Under the pieces are notes generated by a model, which did no database searches, was not told the origin of the DNA, and saw nothing but the letters and a program-made list of their open reading frames with translations. A DNA stretch of 54,132 nucleotides, from positions 683 through 54,814 of the forward strand of contig DCGV01000121.1 of NCBI GenBank assembly GCA_002314725.1, written 5' to 3'. Every line of letters starts with the position of its first letter. Within the stretch, counting starts at the first letter, position 1. The translations under genes were made by a program, and so were the position numbers. Below, piece by piece: positions 24,992 through 33,566 of the stretch. Source of the DNA: Bacteroidales bacterium UBA1769 (GTDB taxonomy: Bacteria > Bacteroidota > Bacteroidia > Bacteroidales > UBA932).

Positions 24992-25930
24992 ATGTCGGAT
25001 ATTTGGAAAGTCATAGTTAGTCGTAAATCTGGAGGTGGGAAAGCCCTGGAACAGTGGAACGAAACCATCAAGGATTTACTTGACAGAAAGAAAATTGACT
25101 ATTCCGTTTCCATCACCAGCCGCCAATATCATGCCATCGAACTGGCATTGGAATCTGTCAAAGAGGGCTATCGCAAGTTTATTGCAGTTGGAGGCGATGG
25201 TGCCATTCATGAGATTCTAAATGGACTATGCCAACAATCTGAAGTTCCAACATCTGAAATCACTCTTGCAATAATCCCTGTCGGCAGTGGCAATGATTGG
25301 TCGAGACTGTACAAGATACCTCAAAATAAACCGATTAAAGCTATTAATGCCATTGTCCGCAATAAAGTCGTTATGCAGGATATTGGTAAAGTTACTTCTC
25401 AAGCTGAAGATGGAACTGTCCTTACAAGATATATGGTCAATATCGGCGGTGTCGGATTTGATGCCGAGGTTTGCCGACAGTTCGATATAGCAAAAAAGAG
25501 AGGCAAAGCGAGTGATGTTCAATATCTTAAGAGTCTGATGAGGAGTTTCTTTTTTTATATAGCCAAACGTTCGACTATAAAAGTTGATGGCGAGGTTATT
25601 TATGAAGGTCCTGTATTCTCACTTGCATTTGGGGTTGGTAAATATTGCGGTGGAGGTATGTCTCAATTACCGGACGCTGATCCTCAAGATGGCTTGCTCA
25701 ATATTACTTTTTACAGAAGGATATCTAAGTTCAAGTTTATCACAGCTACGCCTAAACTATATAATGGATCTATTTATTCATTGAAAGAGGCGTTCCATAC
25801 CACTTGCAAGAGCTTCGAAATGACATCATCGATACCATGTCCGGTTGAGGTTGATGGCGAAAATGTAGGATACAATCCAGTTTCAGTTGAGGTTATTCCG
25901 AATGCAATACGTGTAATAACAAACAAATAG
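24992..25930 (+). CDS. Diacylglycerol/sphingosine kinase-like lipid kinase
   Basis: Cytoplasmic enzyme of the DAGK catalytic family, 312 residues, likely to phosphorylate a lipid alcohol. It shows GGDGAIHEILNGL, the nucleotide-binding signature, then GSGNDWSR and the C-terminal VDGE. The natural substrate could be diacylglycerol or, since Bacteroidales make sphingolipids, a sphingoid base; the sequence does not decide. A short hairpin follows the stop. Confidence 0.88.
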   Translation: MSDIWKVIVSRKSGGGKALEQWNETIKDLLDRKKIDYSVSITSRQYHAIELALESVKEGYRKFIAVGGDGAIHEILNGLCQQSEVPTSEITLAIIPVGSGNDWSRLYKIPQNKPIKAINAIVRNKVVMQDIGKVTSQAEDGTVLTRYMVNIGGVGFDAEVCRQFDIAKKRGKASDVQYLKSLMRSFFFYIAKRSTIKVDGEVIYEGPVFSLAFGVGKYCGGGMSQLPDADPQDGLLNITFYRRISKFKFITATPKLYNGSIYSLKEAFHTTCKSFEMTSSIPCPVEVDGENVGYNPVSVEVIPNAIRVITNK

Positions 25931-25946
25931 ATTTTTTCATTTCATG

Positions 25947-25969
25947 TCCAATTTCAAATTGGCATTTTT
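25947..25969 (+). terminator. Short hairpin plus T run after the lipid kinase gene
   Basis: Palindrome CCAATTTCAAATTGG followed by ATTTTTTG, just before the next ATG at 25976. The stem is only five to six bp and AT-rich, so efficiency is doubtful. Confidence 0.45.
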
Positions 25970-25975
25970 TGTTTT

Positions 25976-27181
25976 ATGAGATTACATCCGATATTAGTAT
26001 CGCTGTTTTTACTATCGAGTTGCGCTATCTCTGATAATAGTGAATTCGGGTATTCGGATCCTCTGGAGTGTGGGATGAATTCGCAAAAACTCTCCAAGAT
26101 TGATTCCCTCATCGATTCAGGAATTGAAGACGGGCTTTTCCCTGGGGCGGTTGTTTCAATCGTAAGGGGTGAAAAGATAGTCTATAACAAGGCCTATGGG
26201 AACAGGCAGATTGTTCCGGAGATTGAACCTATGAGTGTGGAAACTCTCTTTGATCTGGCGAGTTTGAGCAAATGTATAGGAACAACTCCCGCTATCATGC
26301 AACTCATTGAAAGTGGGCAGATAACCTTGACAGACCCGGTGTCGGAGTACTTACCAGGTTTCCTTCCATGGACAGACAGTATCACTGGTGAAAATGTTGA
26401 AATTACCATACAAGATCTTTTGACACACTCATCTGGACTTGATCCGGAGATTGTTGTTTCAGATTATATAGAAAAATATGGTTCCACTGTAACAGATTCT
26501 CTTTGTTCGTATATATCGAAAGATGTGGGACGCAATTTTAAACCTAAAACAGATTATCTCTACAGTTGCGTTAACTTTTTGACATTACAACTTATTTTGG
26601 AGAGAGTTACTTCAGAAAAATTATGCGATTATGTAGATGAACATATCTGCCAAGTTTTGGGAATGGACAATACATCATACAATCCAGACGGCGAGATGTT
26701 AAGTAATTGCGCTCCAACCGAGGTACAAGATGATGGAATGCCTCTGCTGGGTGTTGTACATGATCCTACAGCCCGATTGATCAACAAAGGTAACTCCGGC
26801 AATGCTGGAGTGTTCTCAAATGCATATGACCTATCTCTATATGCGGCCGCTATTATGAATGGTGGAGAGATAGATGGGAAGAGGATATTGACCCAAGCCA
26901 CAGTGGACAGGATGGTTGAAGTCCCATCTGATAATGCATCTCACATAGGACGAGCATTGGGTTGGGATAAGAGTAGTACATCCTCAAAAATCAAGGGGGC
27001 AGGGCTATCTGATAATACAATATGCCATACAGGATATACCGGGACGTCAATGGTTATTGACTTGGATTCCAAAGTGGCGATTATTTTATTGACAAATAGG
27101 GTCCACCCGGAAGATAAGGGCTCGCTTGCCTCCATCCGGGCTGAAATTTCCGATATAGTAGCAAGTTCTATAATTGAATAA
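25976..27181 (+). CDS. Beta-lactamase-fold serine hydrolase lipoprotein
   Basis: Exported serine hydrolase of the beta-lactamase/penicillin-binding fold, 401 residues. The lipobox is LLSSC (Cys16). The catalytic motifs are SLSK (Ser96, Lys99) in FDLASLSK, then YSCVNF, and HTGYTG in place of KTG. FDLASLSK and HTG(Y/F)TG are typical of the AmiE-like group that includes the beta-lactamase-like domains of peptidoglycan-recycling proteins. A muropeptide amidase or esterase role is therefore plausible, with antibiotic hydrolysis less so. It is first in a four-gene unit; the next gene starts one base after its stop. Confidence 0.85.
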   Translation: MRLHPILVSLFLLSSCAISDNSEFGYSDPLECGMNSQKLSKIDSLIDSGIEDGLFPGAVVSIVRGEKIVYNKAYGNRQIVPEIEPMSVETLFDLASLSKCIGTTPAIMQLIESGQITLTDPVSEYLPGFLPWTDSITGENVEITIQDLLTHSSGLDPEIVVSDYIEKYGSTVTDSLCSYISKDVGRNFKPKTDYLYSCVNFLTLQLILERVTSEKLCDYVDEHICQVLGMDNTSYNPDGEMLSNCAPTEVQDDGMPLLGVVHDPTARLINKGNSGNAGVFSNAYDLSLYAAAIMNGGEIDGKRILTQATVDRMVEVPSDNASHIGRALGWDKSSTSSKIKGAGLSDNTICHTGYTGTSMVIDLDSKVAIILLTNRVHPEDKGSLASIRAEISDIVASSIIE

Positions 27182-27182
27182 T

Positions 27183-28700
27183 ATGGAACATCAATTCCCT
27201 TTTCCTATCTTTTTGATTGCGTTTATCATATATACGCTATTGCTCTTCACAATATCTTATTTCACATCAAGGAGGGCTGCGACAGGGTCGTTTTTCTCCG
27301 GTGACAAAAGAGCTCCATGGCCAGTCATCGCTTATGGAATGATAGGCGCTTCAATTACTGGTGTCTCTTTTATTTCAGTTCCTGGAAATGTATTGGTCCA
27401 GAACTTCTACTATCTGCCATTGGTATTCGGTTTCATTATTGGATATATAGCGATTGCTAAAATTCTACTGCCACTTTATTATCGAATGGGACTGACTTCC
27501 ATATATGGTTATCTTGGTCAAAGATTCGGTCAGAGGTCCTACAGGACAGGTACAGTAGTTTTTATGATTTCCAGATTATTGGGGGCTGCAGTGAGGATAT
27601 TTGTAGTCATCGTAGTTTTTTATGCATTCATTCCACAAGATATAGTTCAAACTTTATCACCTACCATTGTTTTTGCAATCATAACGACAATTTTCATAGT
27701 GTTGTTATATTTCTACACGTATAAAGGTGGTGTAAAAACAATTATTTGGACAGATGTTCTGCAGACTACATTCATGTTATTTGCTATTGCTGCTACCATC
27801 ATCTATATCTGTAAAGAGATGGGGTGGACCTTCACCGCAATGTGTTCTGCTGTGATAAATACTGAAAATAGTACTATCCCTGGAACTAATTTTTCTGATA
27901 TCTTTGATTGGAATTGGGCTACAGGGACAAATGCCATAAAACAATTCATTTCAGGTATTTTTATAACCATTGCCATGACTGGCCTTGACCAGAGCATGAT
28001 GCAGAAGAGCCTTGCCTGTAAGGATATCAAAGCGGCTCAGAAGAATATGTACACCACTGGCATAAATATTCTCCTAGTCAATTTCTTCTTTGTTATACTT
28101 GGAGCCATTCTGTCAATTTTTGTGGCATCAAAAGGTGGAATGGAGGCATTGGGTATAACAAAAACAGACCAGATATTCCCAACTATAGCCAGCAATTACC
28201 TGGGGATAGGGATTGGGGTGATTTTTCTGATTGGATTGATTTCAGCCTCATATCCAAGTGCTGGTAATGCCTTGACATCAATGACTACCACTTTCTGTAT
28301 CGATTTTCTTGGATATAAAGTCGATTCCCTTGACGTGGAGAAGGAACATAAACGAAAGGTAATCCATGGACTTTTCTCGGTTCTTTTCATAGTAATCATC
28401 ATGGTATTGTACTTCGTGAGTAATGATGCCGTAGTAAATCTGGTGTATAAGCTGGCTTCATATACGTATGGTCCGATGCTGGGTCTGTTCTTCTTCGGGA
28501 TATTGACAAAACATAGAATAAATGATAAAGCTACCCCATATATTGCAATTGCTTCACCACTTATCTGTTTATTAATCAATTTCTTAGGAAAAAGATATTT
28601 GGGATTTGACCTTGGGTTTTCGCTATTGATAATAAATGGTGTAATAACATTTGTTGGATTGTGGTTATTTAAAGAAAATAGCAAAAATGAATCTTTGTAG
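27183..28700 (+). CDS. Sodium:solute symporter (SSS family)
   Basis: Inner-membrane Na+-coupled transporter of 505 residues with about thirteen hydrophobic helices. Family marks are the helix-2 stretch AYGMIGASITGVSFISVPGN and the helix-9 Na+-site stretch SASYPSAGNALTSMTTTF. The start is the ATG at 27183; a TTG at 27174 is less likely. It resembles the sugar/sialic-acid type more than the proline type. Lying directly after a cell-wall-hydrolase-like lipoprotein and before a small phosphatase, it may import a product of the hydrolase such as a wall sugar. That substrate is inference. Confidence 0.88.
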   Translation: MEHQFPFPIFLIAFIIYTLLLFTISYFTSRRAATGSFFSGDKRAPWPVIAYGMIGASITGVSFISVPGNVLVQNFYYLPLVFGFIIGYIAIAKILLPLYYRMGLTSIYGYLGQRFGQRSYRTGTVVFMISRLLGAAVRIFVVIVVFYAFIPQDIVQTLSPTIVFAIITTIFIVLLYFYTYKGGVKTIIWTDVLQTTFMLFAIAATIIYICKEMGWTFTAMCSAVINTENSTIPGTNFSDIFDWNWATGTNAIKQFISGIFITIAMTGLDQSMMQKSLACKDIKAAQKNMYTTGINILLVNFFFVILGAILSIFVASKGGMEALGITKTDQIFPTIASNYLGIGIGVIFLIGLISASYPSAGNALTSMTTTFCIDFLGYKVDSLDVEKEHKRKVIHGLFSVLFIVIIMVLYFVSNDAVVNLVYKLASYTYGPMLGLFFFGILTKHRINDKATPYIAIASPLICLLINFLGKRYLGFDLGFSLLIINGVITFVGLWLFKENSKNESL

Positions 28701-29367
28701 AGAGATATATGATTTGGTATGCGCTAATCTTGATGAGATTCTTTCATTGAGAAATACCGCTGTCTTTAAGGAGGACAATACCCCTGTTTCGAAGGGGGAT
28801 CTTCTTTGTCAGAAGCTAATAGCTGATTATATCCAAAAGCATTTGGATAGTTGTTTGATTATTTCAGAAGAGATTCAAAATGATGTGGATCATATTTCTG
28901 ATTATGAATATGTTGTAACAATAGACCCTATTGATGGTACTGAAAACTTTATCTCAGGCATGCCTGAGTGGGGCTTTGGAGTCTCTATTTATAAGGATAT
29001 GAAACATTTCCAATCTATAATTGCTTTGCCACAGATGGGGATTTGTTTATGTTCAGGAGATAAAATTGAGAGGCATGAGGGATCAAGGATTGTCGCTCTC
29101 TCTTCTCATATAGTACCTGACGAGGTTTCATCCATTAAAGATGGTGAACAATGTCGCGTTACCGGATGTAGTATGTATAGCATGTATTGCGTGATTACCG
29201 GTAGTTTCAAAAGATATATACATTTCTACGGTAGCTATTCATGGGATATACTACCTGGCTTGAATATTGCACTGGGCATCGGTATGAGAGTGACTCTTGA
29301 GGGAAAACCATACAAGGGTGAGTTCCTATTGCCCAATGTTCGATATCAATTTTGCGTAGAGAAATGA
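28687..29367 (+). CDS. Inositol monophosphatase-like phosphatase
   Basis: Cytoplasmic Mg2+-dependent phosphatase of the IMPase/CysQ fold, 226 residues. The metal motifs are visible: SEE (about 71), DPIDGTENF (about 90) and WDILPGLNIALGIG (about 190). It may act on 3'-phosphoadenosine 5'-phosphate, on an inositol or sugar phosphate, or on something linked to the adjacent symporter. The ATG overlaps the symporter gene by 14 bases and its stop overlaps the next ATG as ATGA, so the genes are translationally coupled. Confidence 0.82.
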   Translation: MNLCREIYDLVCANLDEILSLRNTAVFKEDNTPVSKGDLLCQKLIADYIQKHLDSCLIISEEIQNDVDHISDYEYVVTIDPIDGTENFISGMPEWGFGVSIYKDMKHFQSIIALPQMGICLCSGDKIERHEGSRIVALSSHIVPDEVSSIKDGEQCRVTGCSMYSMYCVITGSFKRYIHFYGSYSWDILPGLNIALGIGMRVTLEGKPYKGEFLLPNVRYQFCVEK

Positions 29368-30611
29368 AACGAGAGTTAAGAATTACCATCCTGTGGGCAC
29401 TATTGTTGTTTGTGAATAGTGTATCCTTTGCCCAATCTAAATCAGAGACAAAGGCTTATAATAGTGCGGTCAAGAAGGCTACTGTCAAAGCATACGATAG
29501 TTTTTTAAACAAATATCCAGAATCAACTTTTTTTACTGAAATATTGACATTAAGGGATACGAAACTCTTTTCAGATGTAGATACTACTGATGTCTTGGCT
29601 GTTGAGGCCTTCGTTGATGCTCATCAGGAAACGCCTTTGATGGAACGGATTGAGACTATTATTGATAGATTGAATATCTCACCAATCGATTATCAGACAG
29701 CAGAGTCTATTTTTGGGGAATCACAATCATTGGATGGTAAAGACCTCTCATTCCATGCATTAGGATATAGAAGCCATGGGGTGGATATGATACTTGGAGT
29801 AGTGTTGAGGGAGAATGTAAATCCTATGTTGACAAATCTTGTTAAAGATGATGATAATTGGGCTCCTTCCGATGGTATCCTTCTGCCTGATAATAGTGTA
29901 TTGGGAGAGCCGGAACAAATATATTTTGCTGATGGTTTTGAAATTGTCAAAATTCAATCAAACAGATATCTTCAATTCTGTACAGTAAATTATCATAATG
30001 GAGGTACAAAGGTTGAATATGTTGCACATGTTTTTGATATTGAGAATCAACAGGATTATACCGGTTCATTTTATGGAAACAACCTTCAATATCCAAATAT
30101 TACTTCAGACTATTTGATTGAAGGTCAAGATCCATCATCACTATCGACAGGACTCGTTTTAGCTGAAGAGATTTATTTGAAGAATCTTGTTGCGTCAAAT
30201 GAAAAACTGACACTTATATCTGAAGAAAACCTCAAGGTTGACAATGCAATAGAGTGGTGGTATAGCAAGAATCCAAAGGCTGAAACATCGGCGAAGTCAC
30301 TTTCATTTGGATTACTTGATGTTGACAACGGAATAGTCAAAAAATTCTCTTCATCTCCAAAAGAGTCATCCGGACACTACAGAGTGGCATTATTTGACTA
30401 TAGAGGTCAAACTATGATTTGTGCATATAATACTACAACGAAAGAGTACAGCCTAGTTTGGTGCGAACCTGTAGCTCAGGATAAAAATAGAGATAAATTA
30501 CTGAATACTATCTACTTCGAAAAGGATAGCAATTTGGTAATGTTCTATTATAAGGGAAAGACGACATTCAAGATTCGAGTAAATTTGGCTAATAAAAGTA
30601 TCAGGAGATAA
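29364..30611 (+). CDS. Exported protein of unknown function
   Basis: I do not recognise this family. It has 415 residues with a signal peptide (MKRELRITILWALLLFVNSVSFAQ), no lipobox, a short helical N-terminal segment that looks like one TPR-type repeat (AYDSFLNKYPESTFFTEI), and then a long region that is mostly beta-strand by eye, without cysteines or catalytic motifs. It begins inside the stop of the phosphatase gene (ATGA overlap) and closes the four-gene unit. Confidence 0.7.
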   Translation: MKRELRITILWALLLFVNSVSFAQSKSETKAYNSAVKKATVKAYDSFLNKYPESTFFTEILTLRDTKLFSDVDTTDVLAVEAFVDAHQETPLMERIETIIDRLNISPIDYQTAESIFGESQSLDGKDLSFHALGYRSHGVDMILGVVLRENVNPMLTNLVKDDDNWAPSDGILLPDNSVLGEPEQIYFADGFEIVKIQSNRYLQFCTVNYHNGGTKVEYVAHVFDIENQQDYTGSFYGNNLQYPNITSDYLIEGQDPSSLSTGLVLAEEIYLKNLVASNEKLTLISEENLKVDNAIEWWYSKNPKAETSAKSLSFGLLDVDNGIVKKFSSSPKESSGHYRVALFDYRGQTMICAYNTTTKEYSLVWCEPVAQDKNRDKLLNTIYFEKDSNLVMFYYKGKTTFKIRVNLANKSIRR

Positions 30612-30652
30612 CAAAAAATCACCTCGAAGAGTACAACCTAAACTTTTTTCAC

Positions 30653-30660
30653 TACCTTTG
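30653..30660 (+). promoter_or_regulatory. -7 element of the attenuated symporter transcript
   Basis: TACCTTTG fits TAnnTTTG. It lies just before the tyrosine-rich leader ORF, placing the transcript start near 30665 and giving the symporter an independent, leader-bearing mRNA. Confidence 0.6.
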
Positions 30661-30670
30661 TATGCAGAGT

Positions 30671-30736
30671 ATGAAACAAATGATTAACAACAGCTATTAT
30701 TATTACTACTACCACACATTTATGCGGGGCAGGTAA
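30671..30736 (+). CDS. Tyrosine-rich leader peptide
   Basis: Short open frame ending ...MINNSYYYYYYHTFMRGR and stop, with six consecutive Tyr codons (30695-30712). It is too short for ordinary gene calling. Possible starts are ATG at 30662, 30671 and 30680; 30662 would precede the likely transcript start, so 30671 (21 residues) or 30680 (18 residues) is more likely. The stop codon overlaps the end of the antiterminator segment. Form and position match leader peptides of amino-acid attenuators, in which ribosome stalling at the repeated codon reports lack of the charged tRNA. Confidence 0.8.
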   Translation: MKQMINNSYYYYYYHTFMRGR

Positions 30737-30773
30737 TTTATGTTGTTAATTAACCAGATACAGACCTGTTCCG
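30725..30773 (+). promoter_or_regulatory. Antiterminator stem of the tyrosine attenuator
   Basis: CGGGGCAGGT (30725-30734) can pair with ACCTGTTCCG (30764-30773) over ten bases, two of them G-U. The right arm is also the left arm of the terminator, so the two structures exclude each other. A ribosome waiting at the Tyr codons leaves the left arm free; one at the stop codon (30734-30736) covers it. Confidence 0.75.
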
Positions 30774-30793
30774 TTGGAATGGGTCTTTTTTTT
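30762..30793 (+). terminator. Attenuator terminator upstream of the symporter
   Basis: Eleven-bp stem AGACCTGTTCC / GGAATGGGTCT (two G-U pairs), three-base loop GTT, and eight T residues at 30786-30793. It lies 25 bp after the leader stop and 24 bp before the symporter ATG, so it would stop transcription before the gene unless the antiterminator forms. Confidence 0.85.
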
Positions 30794-30817
30794 GTCAACA
30801 ATTAAAACAACGATATT

Positions 30818-32377
30818 ATGTTACTAAAATTATTGCTTCTAGTTCTGTTCTTCTCTGTAATGATAATTGTGGGGATTCGTTGCCATAAAAGCGCAACAAA
30901 TGTTCAGGGATTTGTGCTTGGCGGAAGAAACGTCGGTTCATGGTTAACAGCTTTCGCCTTCGGTACATCATATTTTTCAGCAGTAATTTTTGTGGGTTAT
31001 GCCGGACAATTCGGTTGGAAATATGGTATTGCATCCACATGGATAGGAATAGGGAATGCTCTGATAGGTTCGTTGTTGGCATGGCGTATCCTAGGACGTA
31101 GAACAAGATTGCTGACTCAGCATCTTCATAGTGCGACAATGCCGGATTTCTTCGGCAGACGGTTCTCTGATAACTCTTTAAAAGTAGCAGCTTCAATCAT
31201 TGTCTTTATTTTTTTAATCCCATATACAGCATCATTGTACAATGGTCTTTCCCGTCTTTTTGGAATGGCTTTTGGTATTGACTATGTGTGGTGCGTTCTT
31301 GTAATGGCTGTATTGACTGCTATTTATGTAATAGTAGGCGGCTATATGGCAACTGCGGTAAACGATTTTATTCAAGGTCTTATAATGATAGGTGGAATTA
31401 TTGCCGTAATCGCGGCTGTACTCAATGGAAATGGCGGTTTTACAGAAGCGATGCGTACATTGTCACAAATACCATCTGAGACAGATCCGAATCTTCAAGG
31501 GGCATTCGTTTCATTTTTTGGGCCTCAACCGATATATCTTTTGGGTGTTGTATTGTTGACCTCTCTAGGTACATGGGGACTTCCTCAGATGGTAGGGAAA
31601 TTTTATGCAATCAAGGATGAAGCTGCAATAAGGAAGGGGACATTTATCTCAACTGCATTCGCATTAATCGTTGCAGGTGGCTGCTATTTCTTGGGCGGCT
31701 TCGGCAGATTGTATGGTGAAGTGATTGAATACACGGCAGCGGGTACCCCTGTATTTGACAGTATCATACCGTCAATGCTCAACACATTGCCGGATGTAAT
31801 GATAGGAATAGTGATAATACTTGTCCTTTCTGCTTCTATGTCAACCCTATCATCTCTCGTACTGACGTCCGGTTCTACATTGACATTGGATATCATTGTC
31901 CCAGCTACTAAAAATAAGATGAAAGAGAAGAGTCAGCTATTATCTATCCGATTGTTGGTACTCTTCTTTATCGCAGTCTCTTCAGTATTGGCAATCGTGC
32001 AGGCGAAAAGCTCGATTACATTTATTGCACAATTGATGGGTATCTCTTGGGGCGCATTGGCTGGAGCTTTCCTTGCTCCATTCTTATATGGGCTATATTG
32101 GAAACGAACTACCCCTGCGGCAGTATGGAGTTGCTTCTTTGTAGGTGTATTAATAATGTGTGGCTGTCTATACTGCACATTTACTCATAAAGTGTTCATC
32201 TCTGAATTCTTTACTTCACCAATCAACGCAGGCGTTCTTGCAATGCTATGTGGACTGGTAGTGGTCCCGATAGTCAGCTTGTTTACTCCACAAAAGAACA
32301 AAGCTGCCGTTGATGAGATGTTCTCATGTTATGATTCGTCTGTAACCGTGAAGGCTACTACATCATTAAATGATTAG
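30818..32377 (+). CDS. Sodium:solute symporter, PutP/PanF-like, predicted tyrosine or aromatic amino-acid importer
   Basis: Inner-membrane symporter of 519 residues and about thirteen helices. GTSYFSAVIFVGYAG (helix 2), GGYMATAVNDFIQGLIM and SASMSTLSSLVLTSGS are characteristic of the PutP/PanF branch, which carries proline or pantothenate. The family assignment is firm, the substrate is not. The leader with six Tyr codons and a matching terminator argues that it is made when charged tRNA-Tyr is scarce, so tyrosine, another aromatic or a tyrosine-containing compound is the best guess. It is convergent with the hydrolase gene, 12 bp away. Confidence 0.88.
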   Translation: MLLKLLLLVLFFSVMIIVGIRCHKSATNVQGFVLGGRNVGSWLTAFAFGTSYFSAVIFVGYAGQFGWKYGIASTWIGIGNALIGSLLAWRILGRRTRLLTQHLHSATMPDFFGRRFSDNSLKVAASIIVFIFLIPYTASLYNGLSRLFGMAFGIDYVWCVLVMAVLTAIYVIVGGYMATAVNDFIQGLIMIGGIIAVIAAVLNGNGGFTEAMRTLSQIPSETDPNLQGAFVSFFGPQPIYLLGVVLLTSLGTWGLPQMVGKFYAIKDEAAIRKGTFISTAFALIVAGGCYFLGGFGRLYGEVIEYTAAGTPVFDSIIPSMLNTLPDVMIGIVIILVLSASMSTLSSLVLTSGSTLTLDIIVPATKNKMKEKSQLLSIRLLVLFFIAVSSVLAIVQAKSSITFIAQLMGISWGALAGAFLAPFLYGLYWKRTTPAAVWSCFFVGVLIMCGCLYCTFTHKVFISEFFTSPINAGVLAMLCGLVVVPIVSLFTPQKNKAAVDEMFSCYDSSVTVKATTSLND

Positions 32378-32389
32378 AAAGAATTATAA

Positions 32390-33349
32390 TCATCTGTCAA
32401 TAGTGAGCTCCCTCGCCTTAGCGATGAAGGCTTTTAGACGAAAAGTATATTCATCCATATTGGCCAGATAAGCCTCAGCATGTTTCTTTGCACCCTCAGA
32501 TAGCCAGAGCTCCTTGTATCCCATGGTCTTGGCATCGTAGAGTTCGTAAACAAACTTTGTAGGTACAAACCTGTCTGGATTGCCGTGGATGAAGAGCATT
32601 GGTCTGTCACATTTGGCTACCTGCTTGATGCATGAAGCAGTTTTAAAATCCCATCCATATGTGTCAAGACAGTAGTCAGAAGCCTTCTGGAGACCTTTTT
32701 CGCTTAGAAAAATAAATTTTCTAAGATAGTTGTATTCATCCCATACTGAGGTGTATCCACAATCTTCCACCAAGCATCGTACATAGATGGGAAGGTCTGG
32801 TTCGCCGCTAAGCATCATTGTTGTTGCAGCTCCCATTGATATCCCGTGTACTACGAAAAAATCCGAATTCCAGAGATTGTGTCCGAGCTTGACCCATGCC
32901 ATGGCGTCCCTTCTGTCATCCCAGCCCATCTTAGTCGCAGCACCGCCGCTGAATCCATGGTACTGAAGATCTGGTACAATCACGTTGAAGTTGAGACTGT
33001 CCCGGTAGAGCTTTGCTAAATGAAGCATGGAAATGTGGTTGACCCTGTAGCCATGGATTAGCACTACAGAGCCTTCGGCATTCTGTTTCGTGGCATAGAT
33101 CGCATGCAACTTCTGCCCGCCTTCACCAGTGATAAAGGTGTCAATGAAAACGTTGGCCGTGCGTAGGCTGTCGTACCATGAGTTGATACCAGGGAAACAT
33201 TTCTCGGCCATCCTCTTCGTTGGAGTCAGGTTCTCCCTGTGATTTATCGCCTTGGGCGGAGTAAGTGCGAAATCACAGATTGTCTTGCCTACACTACAGG
33301 AGTTGAGTATGATAGCAGAGATAAAGATGAATAATAATGCTTTTTTCAT
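32390..33349 (-). CDS. Alpha/beta hydrolase lipoprotein
   Basis: Exported serine hydrolase of 319 residues from the ATG at 33349, with lipobox ILNSC. It has the HGYR oxyanion region (VVLIHGYRVNHIS), the nucleophile elbow HGISMGAAT, an Asp in HGNPDRFVP and a likely catalytic His near KKHAEAY. This set is typical of the bacterial family related to dienelactone hydrolases and BAAT-like esterases. The substrate is unknown. The longer frame to 33376 would weaken the signal peptide. Confidence 0.85.
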   Translation of the reverse strand: MKKALLFIFISAIILNSCSVGKTICDFALTPPKAINHRENLTPTKRMAEKCFPGINSWYDSLRTANVFIDTFITGEGGQKLHAIYATKQNAEGSVVLIHGYRVNHISMLHLAKLYRDSLNFNVIVPDLQYHGFSGGAATKMGWDDRRDAMAWVKLGHNLWNSDFFVVHGISMGAATTMMLSGEPDLPIYVRCLVEDCGYTSVWDEYNYLRKFIFLSEKGLQKASDYCLDTYGWDFKTASCIKQVAKCDRPMLFIHGNPDRFVPTKFVYELYDAKTMGYKELWLSEGAKKHAEAYLANMDEYTFRLKAFIAKARELTIDR

Positions 33350-33393
33350 TCTATCATAATAATTGAGAATGAACAAAATTAAAAAATCAAAAA

Positions 33394-33417
33394 AGACGAC
33401 TGAAGATTCAATCGTCT
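33394..33417 (-). terminator. Terminator of tRNA-Phe
   Basis: Outer stem AGACGA / TCGTCT with a further TGA / TCA inside, and T-rich flanks on both sides, just past the 3' end of the minus-strand tRNA. Confidence 0.65.
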
Positions 33418-33425
33418 CTTTTTAG

Positions 33426-33498
33426 TGGTGTCACCGGGAATTGAACCAGGGACACATGGATTTTCAGTCCATTGCTCTACCAACTGAGCTATGACACC
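33426..33498 (-). tRNA. tRNA-Phe (GAA)
   Basis: A 73-base tRNA on the minus strand: acceptor GGTGTCA pairing with TGACACC plus discriminator A, D arm AGCTCAGTTGGTAGAGC, anticodon arm ATGGA-CTGAAAA-TCCAT with anticodon GAA, and T arm with GGTTCAATTCC. CCA is not encoded. Confidence 0.97.
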
Positions 33499-33566
33499 AT
33501 TTGTTTTGGGACTACAAAGGTATACTAATATTCCTAATCTGCAAAAAAAAATTGTACTTTCGCACT

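Noticed and set aside
25976..27181. Antibiotic-resistance beta-lactamase
   Set aside because: The motifs FDLASLSK and HTGYTG and the gene neighbours fit the AmiE/esterase-like group better than a resistance enzyme.
30662..30670. ATG at 30662 as start of the leader peptide
   Set aside because: It lies only two bases after the -7 element and would probably precede the transcript start.
33501..33566. Longer N terminus for PriA
   Set aside because: The extra 22 residues overlap the likely promoter next to tRNA-Phe, and the family N terminus begins at the ATG at 33567.
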